A stretch of 64,000 nucleotides of DNA, taken from the NCBI GenBank assembly GCA_001599295.1, contig BCGN01000010.1, forward strand, positions 62,001 through 126,000, in the 5' to 3' direction. The notes beneath the pieces were generated by a model, which was not told the DNA's origin, ran no database searches, and worked only from the letters and a program-made list of their open reading frames with translations. The DNA is from Sporopachydermia quercuum. Its lineage: Eukaryota; Ascomycota; Sporopachydermiomycetes; Sporopachydermiales; Sporopachydermiaceae. The first letter of the stretch is position 1. Every line of letters begins with the position of its first letter. Below are positions 32,840 through 42,185 of this stretch, piece by piece. A program made the translations under genes and the position numbers.

Positions 32840-33868
32840 ATGGTTGTTCATGTTATTGGTAAGAAGTTCAAAGGAAATATCCCTATTGTGGTATGTGCTC
32901 TTTTCTGTTTGTATGGATGACTGATAGGATATGGTATTATGAAAGCATTGAAAGGTAGAATGGATGAGTTCAAATCCTAGGGGTTGGACATTGAAAAGCA
33001 GATTTGAAGCTGGCATTAGATAGAAGCATAATGATAAGAGTAAGCTAGTTGGAGCTAGCTAGTAGTATTCATATTCTTATCAGGAGAGCATCAGTTGCTG
33101 TTTATTCTAGAACAGCTTTCTCTGCTCATTAGTAGCGATCTTCCAAGGGTGTTATTTAATATCATAATGTACTCAATAAGTTATAGAGATGTATCCATGT
33201 CTATCTATTTTTCTCATACTGACATTATCTTCAGATTGGCTTATACTCAAGAATTTATGGCTTGTCAAGAAGTTCGGCCCAAGAGATTTGTGCCAAGCTC
33301 GGATTCTATCCAGCCATGAGAATGCACGAATTAACAGAAGATCAGACTGTTAAACTTGGTGCCGAGTTATCAAATTACGTTATTGAAGGTGAAGCTAGAC
33401 AGCTTGTTCGTGATAACATTAAGAGGAAATTCCTTATAGGCAGTTATCAAGGTCAAAGACATGCTTATGGATATCCAGTACATGGTAGAGGTCAGAATGG
33501 TAAGACCGCTGGAAAACTGAACAGATTAGAAAGAAGGACATATAGTACGGTAGCTGGCAACTCAGGGTATGTTATTTTAGTTTCTGTTTTTTAAGAGGAA
33601 TTTGCAGATTATTGGGGAAGATAGTTGTATGAAATGCAGTGAATCATGTCTTACCTTATTCATTTTTGATAACAATGATAAAATATAAGCTATTAGTCTT
33701 GTCAAAGTATGATGCCCTTTGGCATAATTCCGCAGTTCAACTATATCGAATACTAGTAGATGGCAAGATTAGGGAACATCATTATTCCTTTCTTATTCCA
33801 TAAACTAAATTACTAATAATCGTTTTAGAATCATGTCACAAGTCATGCGATCTGTATGGAAATTCTAA
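32840..33868 (+). CDS. SWS2: Mitochondrial small-subunit ribosomal protein uS13m, three exons
   Basis: Mitochondrial counterpart of bacterial S13, located in the head of the small subunit. Exon 1 (32840-32890) encodes MVVHVIGKKFKGNIPIV, exon 2 (33235-33566) starts IGLYSRIYGLS and carries AQEICAKLGFYPAMRMHELTE and KTAGKLNRLERR, and exon 3 (33829-33868) adds GIMSQVMRSVWKF. Exon 1 ends at GTATGT, and exon 2 begins after TACTGAC...TTCAG. Exon 2 ends at GTATGT, and exon 3 begins after TACTAAT...TTTTAG. All junctions keep the frame and give 140 residues against 143 for S. cerevisiae Sws2. Without the second splice the frame would end YVILVSVF. Exons 1 and 2 are clear from homology; exon 3 rests on splice signals, frame and length. 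Confidence 0.93.
32891..33234 (+). other. Spliceosomal intron 1 of SWS2
   Basis: 344 nt, phase 0, with GTATGT at the 5' end, TACTGAC near the 3' end (about 33218) and TTCAG. It is the longest intron here, and no snoRNA-like motif was recognised inside. Confidence 0.9.
33567..33828 (+). other. Spliceosomal intron 2 of SWS2
   Basis: 262 nt, phase 2, with GTATGT at 33567-33572, TACTAAT at 33811-33817 and TTTTAG ending at 33828. Supported by full-length fit of the protein after splicing. Confidence 0.75.
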
Positions 33869-34128
33869 CTCTGTAAACATGCAAGCCATTAGCAGATAGC
33901 AATAGGGATTATCTTGTACATATAGGAAAGTATACAACACAATAAACATCATACTTGAACTGCATCATTCTTTTCGTATACTAGTTCTTAACCTATTTCG
34001 GATGATTATCAGTCCGATCAGCATATCATTAAAACTATCAACAATTTTAATTCAATACAGACTCATTTTCCATTTTACCATTAAATTTCGTCCTACTAGT
34101 TATCTCAAACATAATGGTCTCCTCTCAT

Positions 34129-35433
34129 TTATTCATCAATATTTACAATATCTATATATGCTACTTCACCAGATATATCATGCTTCAAATCGTTAATATA
34201 AAATGCAATCTCACTACCTGCACTAAACACGTTTTCATTCACCTGTGGCTCAGTTGGTTGAGCTCCTGATTCTCCCCAAACGTCAAATGAGTCCTCAGGC
34301 TTGAATGTCTCTAGAACAATATGATTCAAACCATCGCCATGGGGAATCTTAGTAATCTGTCCCCGCTGTTTGATTTCTGGACGTAACAACGAAAACTCCA
34401 CTTGCAATCCATCCTGCAATTCTGCTTCTGGTGATACTACTAGCATATGACTCTTAGCACCCCAGGCACCACCTCCAGCCAAAACTCTGAACGTTTTAGC
34501 ATCAGTACGATTGGCATCTTTAAAAACTGTAGCAAAAACTTCTGTTTCCTTTAGTTTGATTTCATTTAGCAAAGAACTGTTCTCCAGATACGAAGCTGGC
34601 GATTGACCATTGATAGATTTGATCATATTTCTATGAGCACTGGTAATAACCATGGGAGTTTCCCTAGGGAATAACAGTTCAGTTTCATCTTCTATTCTTA
34701 TTTTAACTATCCCATCGTTATCACACATTAATATGTCTTCTTGTATACCTATAGTAAGCTCTGATAGATATTTATAGTTGTTGGTAGAATCACCAGGCAA
34801 CATATAGAACATAGTTGCATGCTTTTCGTTAACAAACAAAGTATTAGCAGGTGTAATACCTATTTTTAAAGCCAAGCCAATTTCGATACTGAAAATTGTT
34901 TGATGCAAATGCCAGTTTTTTCTCCCTGTCATAGTTTTGACACTATCTGGTATATCTATCGATGGCGCCACATCTTCTGTCAGCTCTTTCGACTCTTTCA
35001 CTAGTAATTCACCTTCGGTCCAAAGCTCTGAAACCATATCTTTAAATCCCAATCCACCATCAACAACACAACCAACAATACCTAGACTGGGGTTTTGTTC
35101 TCTTAACTCGGCTGCTTGTTCGATGAGCTCATTGGAATACTGTGGAGTGCTCAAAAGAATTGCTGATTTAGCTTTGAAAGGTATGTCGTTTTCCGGAAAA
35201 AATTGAAGCTTCCCTGGCGACCTAACTGTTCTAGTATAAACTTTTGACGCTCTAGAACTTGACTCAAAAGAATGTTTTCTTATGAAACAAAAAGATTTGA
35301 AAAAGTTGTTGGCAATTGAAGCGGAGCGTGATCTGTATGGATGTATAACAAAATAACGGCAAGGATTCACCAAACGTCTGACGAATGAAAATTCAGACGT
35401 TAATTTTGAGCCATTTCTACTCAAAGCAAACAT
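34129..35433 (-). CDS. Conserved fungal protein of unknown function, probably mitochondrial
   Basis: 434 residues. The N-terminal 60 residues are rich in Arg, Ser and Phe with almost no acidic residues, a typical mitochondrial presequence. The rest is a mixed alpha/beta protein with SAILLSTPQYSNELIEQA, LGIVGCVVDGGLGFKD and, near residues 316-332, LAGGGAWGAKSHMLVVSP. A GGGxWGxK...L(S)xxP segment of this kind recurs in filamentous-fungus and yeast proteins that I recall as a FIST-like family without known function; FIST proteins are ligand-binding sensors in bacteria. I cannot assign a reaction. The ATG at 35433 is the first in frame after a possible 5' UTR intron end at 35470. It converges with SWS2, with about 260 bases between the stops. 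Confidence 0.6.
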   Translation of the reverse strand: MFALSRNGSKLTSEFSFVRRLVNPCRYFVIHPYRSRSASIANNFFKSFCFIRKHSFESSSRASKVYTRTVRSPGKLQFFPENDIPFKAKSAILLSTPQYSNELIEQAAELREQNPSLGIVGCVVDGGLGFKDMVSELWTEGELLVKESKELTEDVAPSIDIPDSVKTMTGRKNWHLHQTIFSIEIGLALKIGITPANTLFVNEKHATMFYMLPGDSTNNYKYLSELTIGIQEDILMCDNDGIVKIRIEDETELLFPRETPMVITSAHRNMIKSINGQSPASYLENSSLLNEIKLKETEVFATVFKDANRTDAKTFRVLAGGGAWGAKSHMLVVSPEAELQDGLQVEFSLLRPEIKQRGQITKIPHGDGLNHIVLETFKPEDSFDVWGESGAQPTEPQVNENVFSAGSEIAFYINDLKHDISGEVAYIDIVNIDE

Positions 35434-36841
35434 GTTATAAGTAGTGAAAATGCAGTCAGGATCTTGATTCTATATGATAATAGGGAAGTGTTAGTAAATA
35501 ATCAATCCTCAGCTTTCGCTGATAGTTGAATTGTGAATATGCTCAGCAGTTACAGCTTAGAGGATAAAGGACATCTCCAATACCTGACTCAAAAAACATA
35601 GAATGTTAAATTCACTACAGCTGTTGTATCAACCAACTTCAAGTATTACTAGACAAATATCATAATAAAGAGACGAATGAATATTAAATACAATAGGACT
35701 TTCTTCAAAGAAAGATTCAATGATGAACAGACAGAAATTTCATCTCTTTCTGGATAAAACGATCACGTGGAGTAAATTTTCTGTTTCTAGATTTAAGGTT
35801 AATAATATTTGATTTAAATATAAAACAATAGTTCTGTATTACAATTAACAGCATGGAGTCTTCAATTATGGCATAAATGAACATTTGAAGTCTTCTCTTA
35901 ATTATTTATTGCATAACAGAGGCAATTCAATGGTTTACTCTCCATTGTTTATGTTAAAGTATGGAGAAGTCAAATTAAATTCAGGATTGAAAACCAAACC
36001 CTGTTAAGGTTATTATTAATGTTTAAACCTAAAACCTTTTTCAGAAGACTACGAGAAGCGGTTGAAAACGTTGATTATTGCTCTCCATTGAACCAAGTTG
36101 CTGATCCATCTTACACTTACCATATGGATTTGCCCTCTTTTGTTGGAGTAAGATATTATACCTACATACATAGAGAGCTAAGTACCTATTTTTTTGGTCT
36201 CAAACCGGAAGACCCACTATACTCGTATCTTCACATTTTTCATCTATTAACAGTTGGCATGAACTCTAATTGACAACCACACTAACTTCCAAACTTTAGC
36301 TTCCATTCTCAGCTGTATTCCTTTTCATGGCAAATATTGAAAGCCGAAGTTTCTTTTTTCTATTCTTCAGCAAATTAATGAGCTATCTGTAGAACTATTG
36401 GCTGTCTCTATTATTGTTGTTTTAACAAGAGAAATAGAATCAGAAGGTGGAAGTGGCTCTGCTGTACCACATTTATAGCTTCTTAGTCATTAGAATCTTA
36501 CAGACAGCAGAAGAGTTTGCCGGAAGGTGTTGATCATTTAGCAGATCAATTTACAAGAACAGGAGATCAATTAAACGATCGACAAATGTCTATTATTCAA
36601 AATTAATAATTTATATGTAATCGGCGGCTTATTTTCTCGGAAAACTGAAAATTTTGATTGCTTAATACAAACACTGCACTATTCTTCTATCACGACATAC
36701 CATCTACTGTTAGCCTTCATTCCTTTTCAGACTAACTGATCAACCTGTTATAACCGCACATACTAAACGTCAAGCTCACATCAAGGAAACAGAATGAGTT
36801 GCCATACTGTAATAATATAGCCATAAAACAGCTACGACACT
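35434..36841. promoter_or_regulatory. Divergent intergenic region with a possible 5' UTR intron and a small ORF
   Basis: On the minus strand, TACTAAC (35494-35488) is followed by TATAG ending at 35470, with GTAACT at 35554 as a possible donor (85 nt); this would be a 5' UTR intron of the unknown mitochondrial protein gene. CACGTG lies at 35764-35769. An 84-codon plus-strand frame at 36019-36273 is listed separately. The rest is AT-rich, with no other feature seen. Confidence 0.45.
36019..36273 (+). CDS. Hypothetical small protein, possibly spliced
   Basis: 84 codons from ATG. The first 43 residues (FKPKTFFRRLREAVENV ... SYTYHMDLPSFVG) look like real protein with a basic, amphipathic start that could target mitochondria. 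A GTAAGA at 36148 and ACTAAC...TTTAG ending at 36299 could form a 152-nt phase 0 intron. Downstream acceptors at 36312 and about 36370 also open into plausible frames. I cannot choose between the unspliced and spliced forms and recognise no family. Confidence 0.35.
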   Translation: MFKPKTFFRRLREAVENVDYCSPLNQVADPSYTYHMDLPSFVGVRYYTYIHRELSTYFFGLKPEDPLYSYLHIFHLLTVGMNSN

Positions 36842-38089
36842 ATGAATAAAAGTACTGACACGTCTATTGGTGAAAATACCAATAGTATCACCGTTGATAC
36901 TTCTATCACACCGACATCTACTACTTCACCTGATTATATAATACCTCTTATGACCGACGATAGCAAACCTCAAGGAAATCAGATCATTGGTGCAACGACG
37001 GCTGGTATAAGAGCTATCATGAACCAAATTTCAACCGTTTATTTAAGAACACCAGCAAAATTATTTCGACCAAGCAGATTTGACTATTTGGCTCTTGCTA
37101 GACTAATGAACACGGAAATGACCAAAGGACCTTGGAGACTGTCGACGCATTCAGGGCCTGCGCTATTATACAACGCTGTTAAGAAATACGGTTGGAGTTT
37201 CATACCAAACCAGGTTCTACCTCCGTTAATAGCAAATTCTGCTACCGGTGTTGTTCTATACACAGCTTATTTAGTTATGCTGGAAGCAATGGCTCCAGGG
37301 GCCTCATCGCCATCACCATTGAATAGTCCTCCAAGTCCTCTAACCACATTCAAAGCAGGATTTATTGCTGGTGCTTTGCAATCAGTAACAGCTGCACCTT
37401 TGGATGCCATCTATACCAGATATTCAATTTCAGAGCTTCTAGAGTCAAAATATAAGAATATGTGGCAATTTGGCATTCACAAACTAAAGGAAATTGGTCC
37501 TACTGGTGTTTTTGCTGGTTTCGGTATTAGTTTATTGAAGGAAAGTTTTGGATTTGGATTCTATTTCAGTACGTTTGAAACAGTGAAAAACCAAGGTTAT
37601 AACTTCACAGTAAGTATTATCCTTACTTGGAAACAAATGATCAACAGATTGAGAGCATTTGCCAATCCAAACTATGTCATTGACGTAGAAGCAGAGAACA
37701 AGATAGAGAGAACCAGAAGTAAGAAGATTCTTGTCTCAACGTTTATTTTATTAGCTGGAGCTTGTGCTGCTGCCAGTTTACAATTGGTCCAGTATCCTTT
37801 CGATAAAGTACAGAGCATTCATTTATCACGGTTGGAAACATTAGATATAGCAGATAAAAGAAGTACCAAAGGCCATTTCATCAAACTGTATATATCAGCT
37901 TATAGAGACACTTTTCAACATATTGTTAAAGTGAAAGAGAAGACTAACGTTAGTTGGATTCAATGGGGATATAAAGGATGGTTCAGAAATGCAGCAACAA
38001 CAATACCAGCTACCAGCGTCGGACTGCTAGTGTTTGAGATAATGAGAACAAAGTACGCAAATGAGTATGAGCTTATGATGAGTCCATGA
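36842..38089 (+). CDS. Mitochondrial carrier family protein (SLC25-like)
   Basis: 415 residues. A Ser/Thr-rich N-terminus (about 1-45) precedes a three-part carrier fold. Second-repeat signature AAPLDAIYTRY has P186-L-D188, and third-repeat QYPFDKVQ has P319-F-D321-K322. The first repeat is divergent (PAKLFRPSRFDYLALARLM), where the usual PxDxxK is replaced. Hydrophobic segments near 115-145, 170-190, 220-240 and 298-318 fit membrane helices. The PAKLFRPSRFDY and YNAVKKYGWSFIPNQVLPPL segments recall the fungal YFR045W (MRX20) group of carriers, as I remember it. The transported substrate cannot be told from the sequence. Confidence 0.78.
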   Translation: MNKSTDTSIGENTNSITVDTSITPTSTTSPDYIIPLMTDDSKPQGNQIIGATTAGIRAIMNQISTVYLRTPAKLFRPSRFDYLALARLMNTEMTKGPWRLSTHSGPALLYNAVKKYGWSFIPNQVLPPLIANSATGVVLYTAYLVMLEAMAPGASSPSPLNSPPSPLTTFKAGFIAGALQSVTAAPLDAIYTRYSISELLESKYKNMWQFGIHKLKEIGPTGVFAGFGISLLKESFGFGFYFSTFETVKNQGYNFTVSIILTWKQMINRLRAFANPNYVIDVEAENKIERTRSKKILVSTFILLAGACAAASLQLVQYPFDKVQSIHLSRLETLDIADKRSTKGHFIKLYISAYRDTFQHIVKVKEKTNVSWIQWGYKGWFRNAATTIPATSVGLLVFEIMRTKYANEYELMMSP

Positions 38090-38430
38090 GAAATCAATGA
38101 GGTTTAGATTAGAATTATATTAGAATTAGGCTAGAATGAACTGGAATATATTTATATGACTGAAAGAGAGATAAATAGATATGTAAAATAAACACATAGG
38201 GAATCATATTCGTAGGTCTACAACGTACCATGTAGCACTTTTTTTAGATACTCAACAAAAGAATAAACATTTGGGAATTTTGTATTTGTTGTTACATAAC
38301 GGATAATAACGCATAGCTCATTGTCAGCATAGTTCTACAATGGACTTACATCTTATATCCTCTTGTTAATGGTATAAGATACTCAACGTGACTACTACTA
38401 ACTTGGGTACTCCTTTTGACAAAAAATCTT
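38090..38430. other. Convergent intergenic region, carrier / URA3
   Basis: 3' flanks of both genes, AT-rich, nothing recognised. Confidence 0.5.
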
Positions 38431-39231
38431 CTAATTAAGCTTGCCAATTCTTTTCAAATAAGCATCCCAGCCAGCCTTTTGATATCTAGCTCCTTCTACA
38501 GCAGGATCACGACCTTTGGCAAACAATCCTCTACCAACAATTATAATATCTGAACCATTAGCAACAACCTCATCAACAGTTCTATATTGTTGTCCTAAGC
38601 TATCACCTTTATCATCGAGACCAACACCAGGAGTCATGATCAGCCAATCGAATCCTTCTTCCTCACCTCCCATCCTATTCTGAGCAATAAAACCTATAAC
38701 AAAATCCTTATTGCTTTTGGCCATCTCAACTGTTTTCCTAGTATATTCACCAGAGGCAAGTGAACCCTTGGAACTCAACTCAGCTAGCATCAAAAGACCT
38801 CTTGGGTCACTGGTAGTTTCAAATGCTGCTTCGTATAATCCTTGGATGATGCCTTCACCGGTAACTCCATGGGCATTTGTTATATCTGCCCATTTGGCTA
38901 TTTTATAAACACCACCAGAATACTGTGCTTTTACTGTTGATCCGATATCAGCAAACTTCCTGTCTTCAAATATCATGAACTTATGCTTTTTTGCTAGTTC
39001 CAGGAAGGGAACAACTGTTCCTTCGTATGTGAAATCGTCAATGAGATCCATATGAGTCTTAGCCAGAGAAATGAAGGGCCCCAGTGTATCAGCAAGCTTT
39101 AGAAACTCAGCAGTAGTTCTCACGTCAAAGGAAGCACAGAGGTTTGATTGTTTCTCTTCCATTAGATTTAAGAGCTTGGTTGCAACTGGAGCAGTGTGAG
39201 ACTCGGCTCTTTGCTTATACGATAATGCCAT
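38431..39231 (-). CDS. URA3: Orotidine 5'-phosphate decarboxylase
   Basis: 266 residues from the ATG at 39231 (S. cerevisiae Ura3 has 267). The frame continues upstream only from a TTG. It catalyses the last step of UMP synthesis, in the cytosol. Motifs: [28 protein letters not shown], and the catalytic [10 protein letters not shown] with Asp90, Lys92 and Asp95; [23 protein letters not shown]; and the phosphate-binding end [20 protein letters not shown] ... IIVGRGLF. All are intact, so the gene looks functional. Upstream lie a candidate 5' UTR intron (39376-39494) and a cluster of CACGTG boxes. No Ppr1-type CGG-N6-CCG site was seen in the 500 bases upstream. Confidence 0.98.
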   Translation of the reverse strand: MALSYKQRAESHTAPVATKLLNLMEEKQSNLCASFDVRTTAEFLKLADTLGPFISLAKTHMDLIDDFTYEGTVVPFLELAKKHKFMIFEDRKFADIGSTVKAQYSGGVYKIAKWADITNAHGVTGEGIIQGLYEAAFETTSDPRGLLMLAELSSKGSLASGEYTRKTVEMAKSNKDFVIGFIAQNRMGGEEEGFDWLIMTPGVGLDDKGDSLGQQYRTVDEVVANGSDIIIVGRGLFAKGRDPAVEGARYQKAGWDAYLKRIGKLN

Positions 39232-39375
39232 CGCTGATATGCTGAAGAGTAGATTATGCAACAAATAAAATGAAAGACGAAACTGATTCTTCGTCGATCA
39301 ACAATAGTGAAATTAATCAATGCTATAAAGTATAATATATAGCTATTTTTGCTGATGTATTCAACCGAATTGTTG

Positions 39376-39494
39376 CTAAATCGTTAGACTGTTAGTGTCT
39401 CAACCTCAGGAGATAAGCAGCAAACTCAATACAATGCTAATAGGAGCCAAAAGGCAGAATAACAGTTGGATGGACTGATTCATAATTGACTTAC
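39376..39494 (-). other. Candidate 5' UTR intron of URA3
   Basis: 119 nt. GTAAGT at 39494-39489, CACTAAC at 39397-39391, and GATTTAG ending at 39376, which is 145 bases before the URA3 start codon. No ATG-started coding exon precedes it, so it would be untranslated. Confidence 0.5.
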
Positions 39495-39708
39495 CGGACT
39501 GTCAAATAGTACAATAAAATGCTAATAGATGCTAATATACCTGGAAGGCATAAAGGAGCAAATAAACTACAAATGGCGAGCAATTATACGATTATATACA
39601 TTGATATAATACACTAATTCATTCGATGGCCTTATAAATAAAAAAAAATGATTTCTTTATGTAAATGGGAAAAACGTCTCATTACAGGTAAATATAAGTT
39701 CAGACCTC

Positions 39709-39747
39709 CACGTGACTTAGCACGTGATATCAGTTTTAGGTCACGTG
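39709..39747. promoter_or_regulatory. Three CACGTG boxes within 39 bp
   Basis: CACGTG at 39709-39714, 39721-39726 and 39742-39747, each followed by GA, about 480-520 bp upstream of the URA3 start. CACGTGA is the core bound by Cbf1 and other bHLH factors (Pho4, Tye7-like). Spacings between box starts are 12 and 21 bp, which would place all three on roughly the same face of the helix. Confidence 0.65.
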
Positions 39748-40076
39748 ATTTAGTATAAGAAGTTATTGGTTATCTCGCTGGTCCTTGTTATACAAGGAAA
39801 AGACTGCAATGATCCCCTATAAACTAAAGAATTCACTACAAATATACTGGNTATGATGATGTGGATAAGCTACTCGATTCCATTGTAGAACGCGTACTCT
39901 CTAAAGCTGGATTGGTTATAGTCAATTGCACAATCAGTGAATATTCATGATAAGTACTGTGACTGATGACCCAGATTACCACAATAAAACCCAAAACAAA
40001 CAGAATAAGAGTCTACTACATCCCTGATAAAGCAGTTCCATTTATCTTCATTTACTCTTAGTGCACCCATCTAGGT

Positions 40077-42185
40077 TCAATCGAAATATGTCCTTCCTCC
40101 AGCCCTTGTCCATTGAGTTGCTAGGGTATTACAATTTAGAGCATCGCAATATTTTAAAAAAGCATTCCTGTTGCTTATTTCGACATTCAGACAACCGTCA
40201 AGTATCAAATGGTTCACATGTAAATAACAATTCAAATCATCTGGCCTCTCTGTTCTTCTTCTCTTAGCCTTCTTCTTAGATCCTCGGGCAACATCAAGTA
40301 GCTGCAGTAGCGAGTATGTAGTTATTGATGTGAATGACAAATCAAGTATTTTCAGATTAATCACTTCTCCTTCTTGCTGTGCTTTTCTAATGTATTCTCC
40401 CCAAAGAGCAAATCTTGCTTCCTCTAACATACTACAACATGCCAGAGTCATTTCACTTAGTAGAGGGAATTCTTTCAAAAAGGAGATGAAATACTGTTCT
40501 AAAGGTACACTGTTGGTTTCTGATGACCTTGTGAATCTAGAAGGAAACCTGATGCCTCTGAAATTCTCAGGATGTAATTTTCCAATGATGATCTGGAAGT
40601 ATTCCTCTGGAATTGTACTTTTGACAAAATCCAGTACTTTCAAGCTCTCTAACGATGAGCATTCATTGATAGCTTCATTGAATCTAGTTTTATCAACTGC
40701 TTCGTTGCCATTAGGAATGGCCTCTCTTATTCTTATTTCCTCTAGATTTGAACAGTATTTCAGCACTCTAAATAGTTCAAACCACGGTATAGGCATCTTG
40801 TCAACTTGAAGCACGCGCAAATCAGAACTCCATCTGAGTAATTGAAGAGATGCCATTGGCTTCGTAATGAAAGTGTCTGATAGTCGTATATGTTGTAAGT
40901 TGCATATAGGAAGAGATTTTAGAGCTTGAACCACTGCGTAGCCTTGCAGCATGTACGAATCCACTGGTGTAATGTCGAGAGACTTCAAAATCAAGCTGAA
41001 TGTTTTTAAAGTACCATCAGTGAACTCTTCAGGGGTTTCCATGTCATCATTTTCAGGTGAATCCTCAGAAACAGCAGGAATCTCTGGCCAGTAAGGCATG
41101 TTCCTATATGATTCTAGTAGCCCATGACCAAATGGATCTGGTTCACATCGTAATATCAAATGCACTGCTTTGAGATTCTTACATTTCCTTGCCAGTAGAG
41201 GTAAGTATGAAAGGTTGGACTTAGCAAATAAGGTGAACTCTTTCAGATAATTCATCTTGTCGATAGTATTCACCAGACGTTTAGTCAGCTCAAAATCTGA
41301 GCATGCCATTCCTATAGTCAATTTCCTGTATGGAATATTATAATTGCTGATCATCCCAATAAATCTTTTAACGTCCTTTAGGCGTATCTTTGCTATCTCC
41401 AAGCTTACAGTTGAATGACAAGGATTATTCTCATCAACNGGATACGTGAAAGGCTCTAAACACTCCTTTAGAAAGTCAGGATCAGATTCCTGTGCTGATA
41501 GGGAAATTTCAGAAAAAAGGTTTCTGTTGGACCTTATAAACAGGTTCCATTCAAGGCAGACATCCATACATATTCGTAGCTCTTTAACAGATAAATAATA
41601 AAATATCCTATACAGAATTTCTGGGGGAAGATTTGATAATGTGATTTTCGTCTCTTGCTTCTGCTCGATATTTTGTCTCTTTTTCAGTACTTCCAAATAT
41701 ACTCTTTTTAATATATTCAAAGATTTCTGCAATTGGTTATTCTTTTCGTTTACATTGCCTGAACGACCTTCCAATGACGAGTTATCCTTAATAGCTTGAT
41801 GGATCACTTTGATACCTCGGTTGTAAATTTTAAGAGCGCTTTCATGCTTCCTAGTCATTTGGTATAACTTTCCAAGTAAAAGGTATCGTTTAGGAGGAAC
41901 CGGATCAATTCTGAGCATACATAATAAGCCTTTGATTGCATTTGAGATACTCTTCATTCTATCAGGATCTCTGATGGAAAGTATACTCGTTTCCCCGAGA
42001 TCGTATGAAACGAACCCATCATAGTTCAGTATGAGAAACTGTCTGCATTGTTGATTAGTCACTGACTTTTTGACGATCTCATTTATTTGACTTCTAATAT
42101 ATGATAGATCTTTATTACCATGTTTTAATCTTTTGATTGCCCAGGCTAAGGATTCGAGATGCTCCTTATAGCTTCCATCATTCAT
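40077..42185 (-). CDS. DIA2: F-box protein with TPR and leucine-rich repeats, Dia2/Pof3-like
   Basis: 702 residues. N-terminal helical pairs near 100-150 (YLLLGKLYQMTRKHESALKIYNRGIK) look like TPR units. The F-box lies at about 183-225 (LSNLPPEILYRIFYYLSVKELRICMDVCLEWNLFI), and the remaining two-thirds is leucine-rich repeat-like. This order, TPR then F-box then LRR, is that of S. cerevisiae Dia2 (732 residues) and S. pombe Pof3, substrate receptors of SCF ubiquitin ligases that act at replication forks and in removal of the CMG helicase. The LRR part is too divergent to read substrate specificity, so the symbol rests on architecture and length. An ambiguous base (41439) leaves one residue unknown. 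Confidence 0.78.
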   Translation of the reverse strand: MNDGSYKEHLESLAWAIKRLKHGNKDLSYIRSQINEIVKKSVTNQQCRQFLILNYDGFVSYDLGETSILSIRDPDRMKSISNAIKGLLCMLRIDPVPPKRYLLLGKLYQMTRKHESALKIYNRGIKVIHQAIKDNSSLEGRSGNVNEKNNQLQKSLNILKRVYLEVLKKRQNIEQKQETKITLSNLPPEILYRIFYYLSVKELRICMDVCLEWNLFIRSNRNLFSEISLSAQESDPDFLKECLEPFTYXVDENNPCHSTVSLEIAKIRLKDVKRFIGMISNYNIPYRKLTIGMACSDFELTKRLVNTIDKMNYLKEFTLFAKSNLSYLPLLARKCKNLKAVHLILRCEPDPFGHGLLESYRNMPYWPEIPAVSEDSPENDDMETPEEFTDGTLKTFSLILKSLDITPVDSYMLQGYAVVQALKSLPICNLQHIRLSDTFITKPMASLQLLRWSSDLRVLQVDKMPIPWFELFRVLKYCSNLEEIRIREAIPNGNEAVDKTRFNEAINECSSLESLKVLDFVKSTIPEEYFQIIIGKLHPENFRGIRFPSRFTRSSETNSVPLEQYFISFLKEFPLLSEMTLACCSMLEEARFALWGEYIRKAQQEGEVINLKILDLSFTSITTYSLLQLLDVARGSKKKAKRRRTERPDDLNCYLHVNHLILDGCLNVEISNRNAFLKYCDALNCNTLATQWTRAGGRTYFD

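Larger units (their letters stand above)
39232..40076. promoter_or_regulatory. URA3 promoter region
   Basis: Between the URA3 start and the stop of the F-box gene (both minus). Contains the candidate 5' UTR intron and the triple CACGTG cluster listed below, several copies of ATGCTAATA (about 39434-39535) and one ambiguous base (39851). Confidence 0.55.

Noticed and set aside
32968-32990. tRNA B-box-like GTTCAAATCC inside SWS2 intron 1
   Set aside because: The flanking bases do not form the T stem or an acceptor stem, and no A box or anticodon arm can be placed.
39700-39850. Possible point centromere (CACGTG as CDEI)
   Set aside because: No very AT-rich 80-bp core and no CDEIII-like motif follows; three boxes instead of one.
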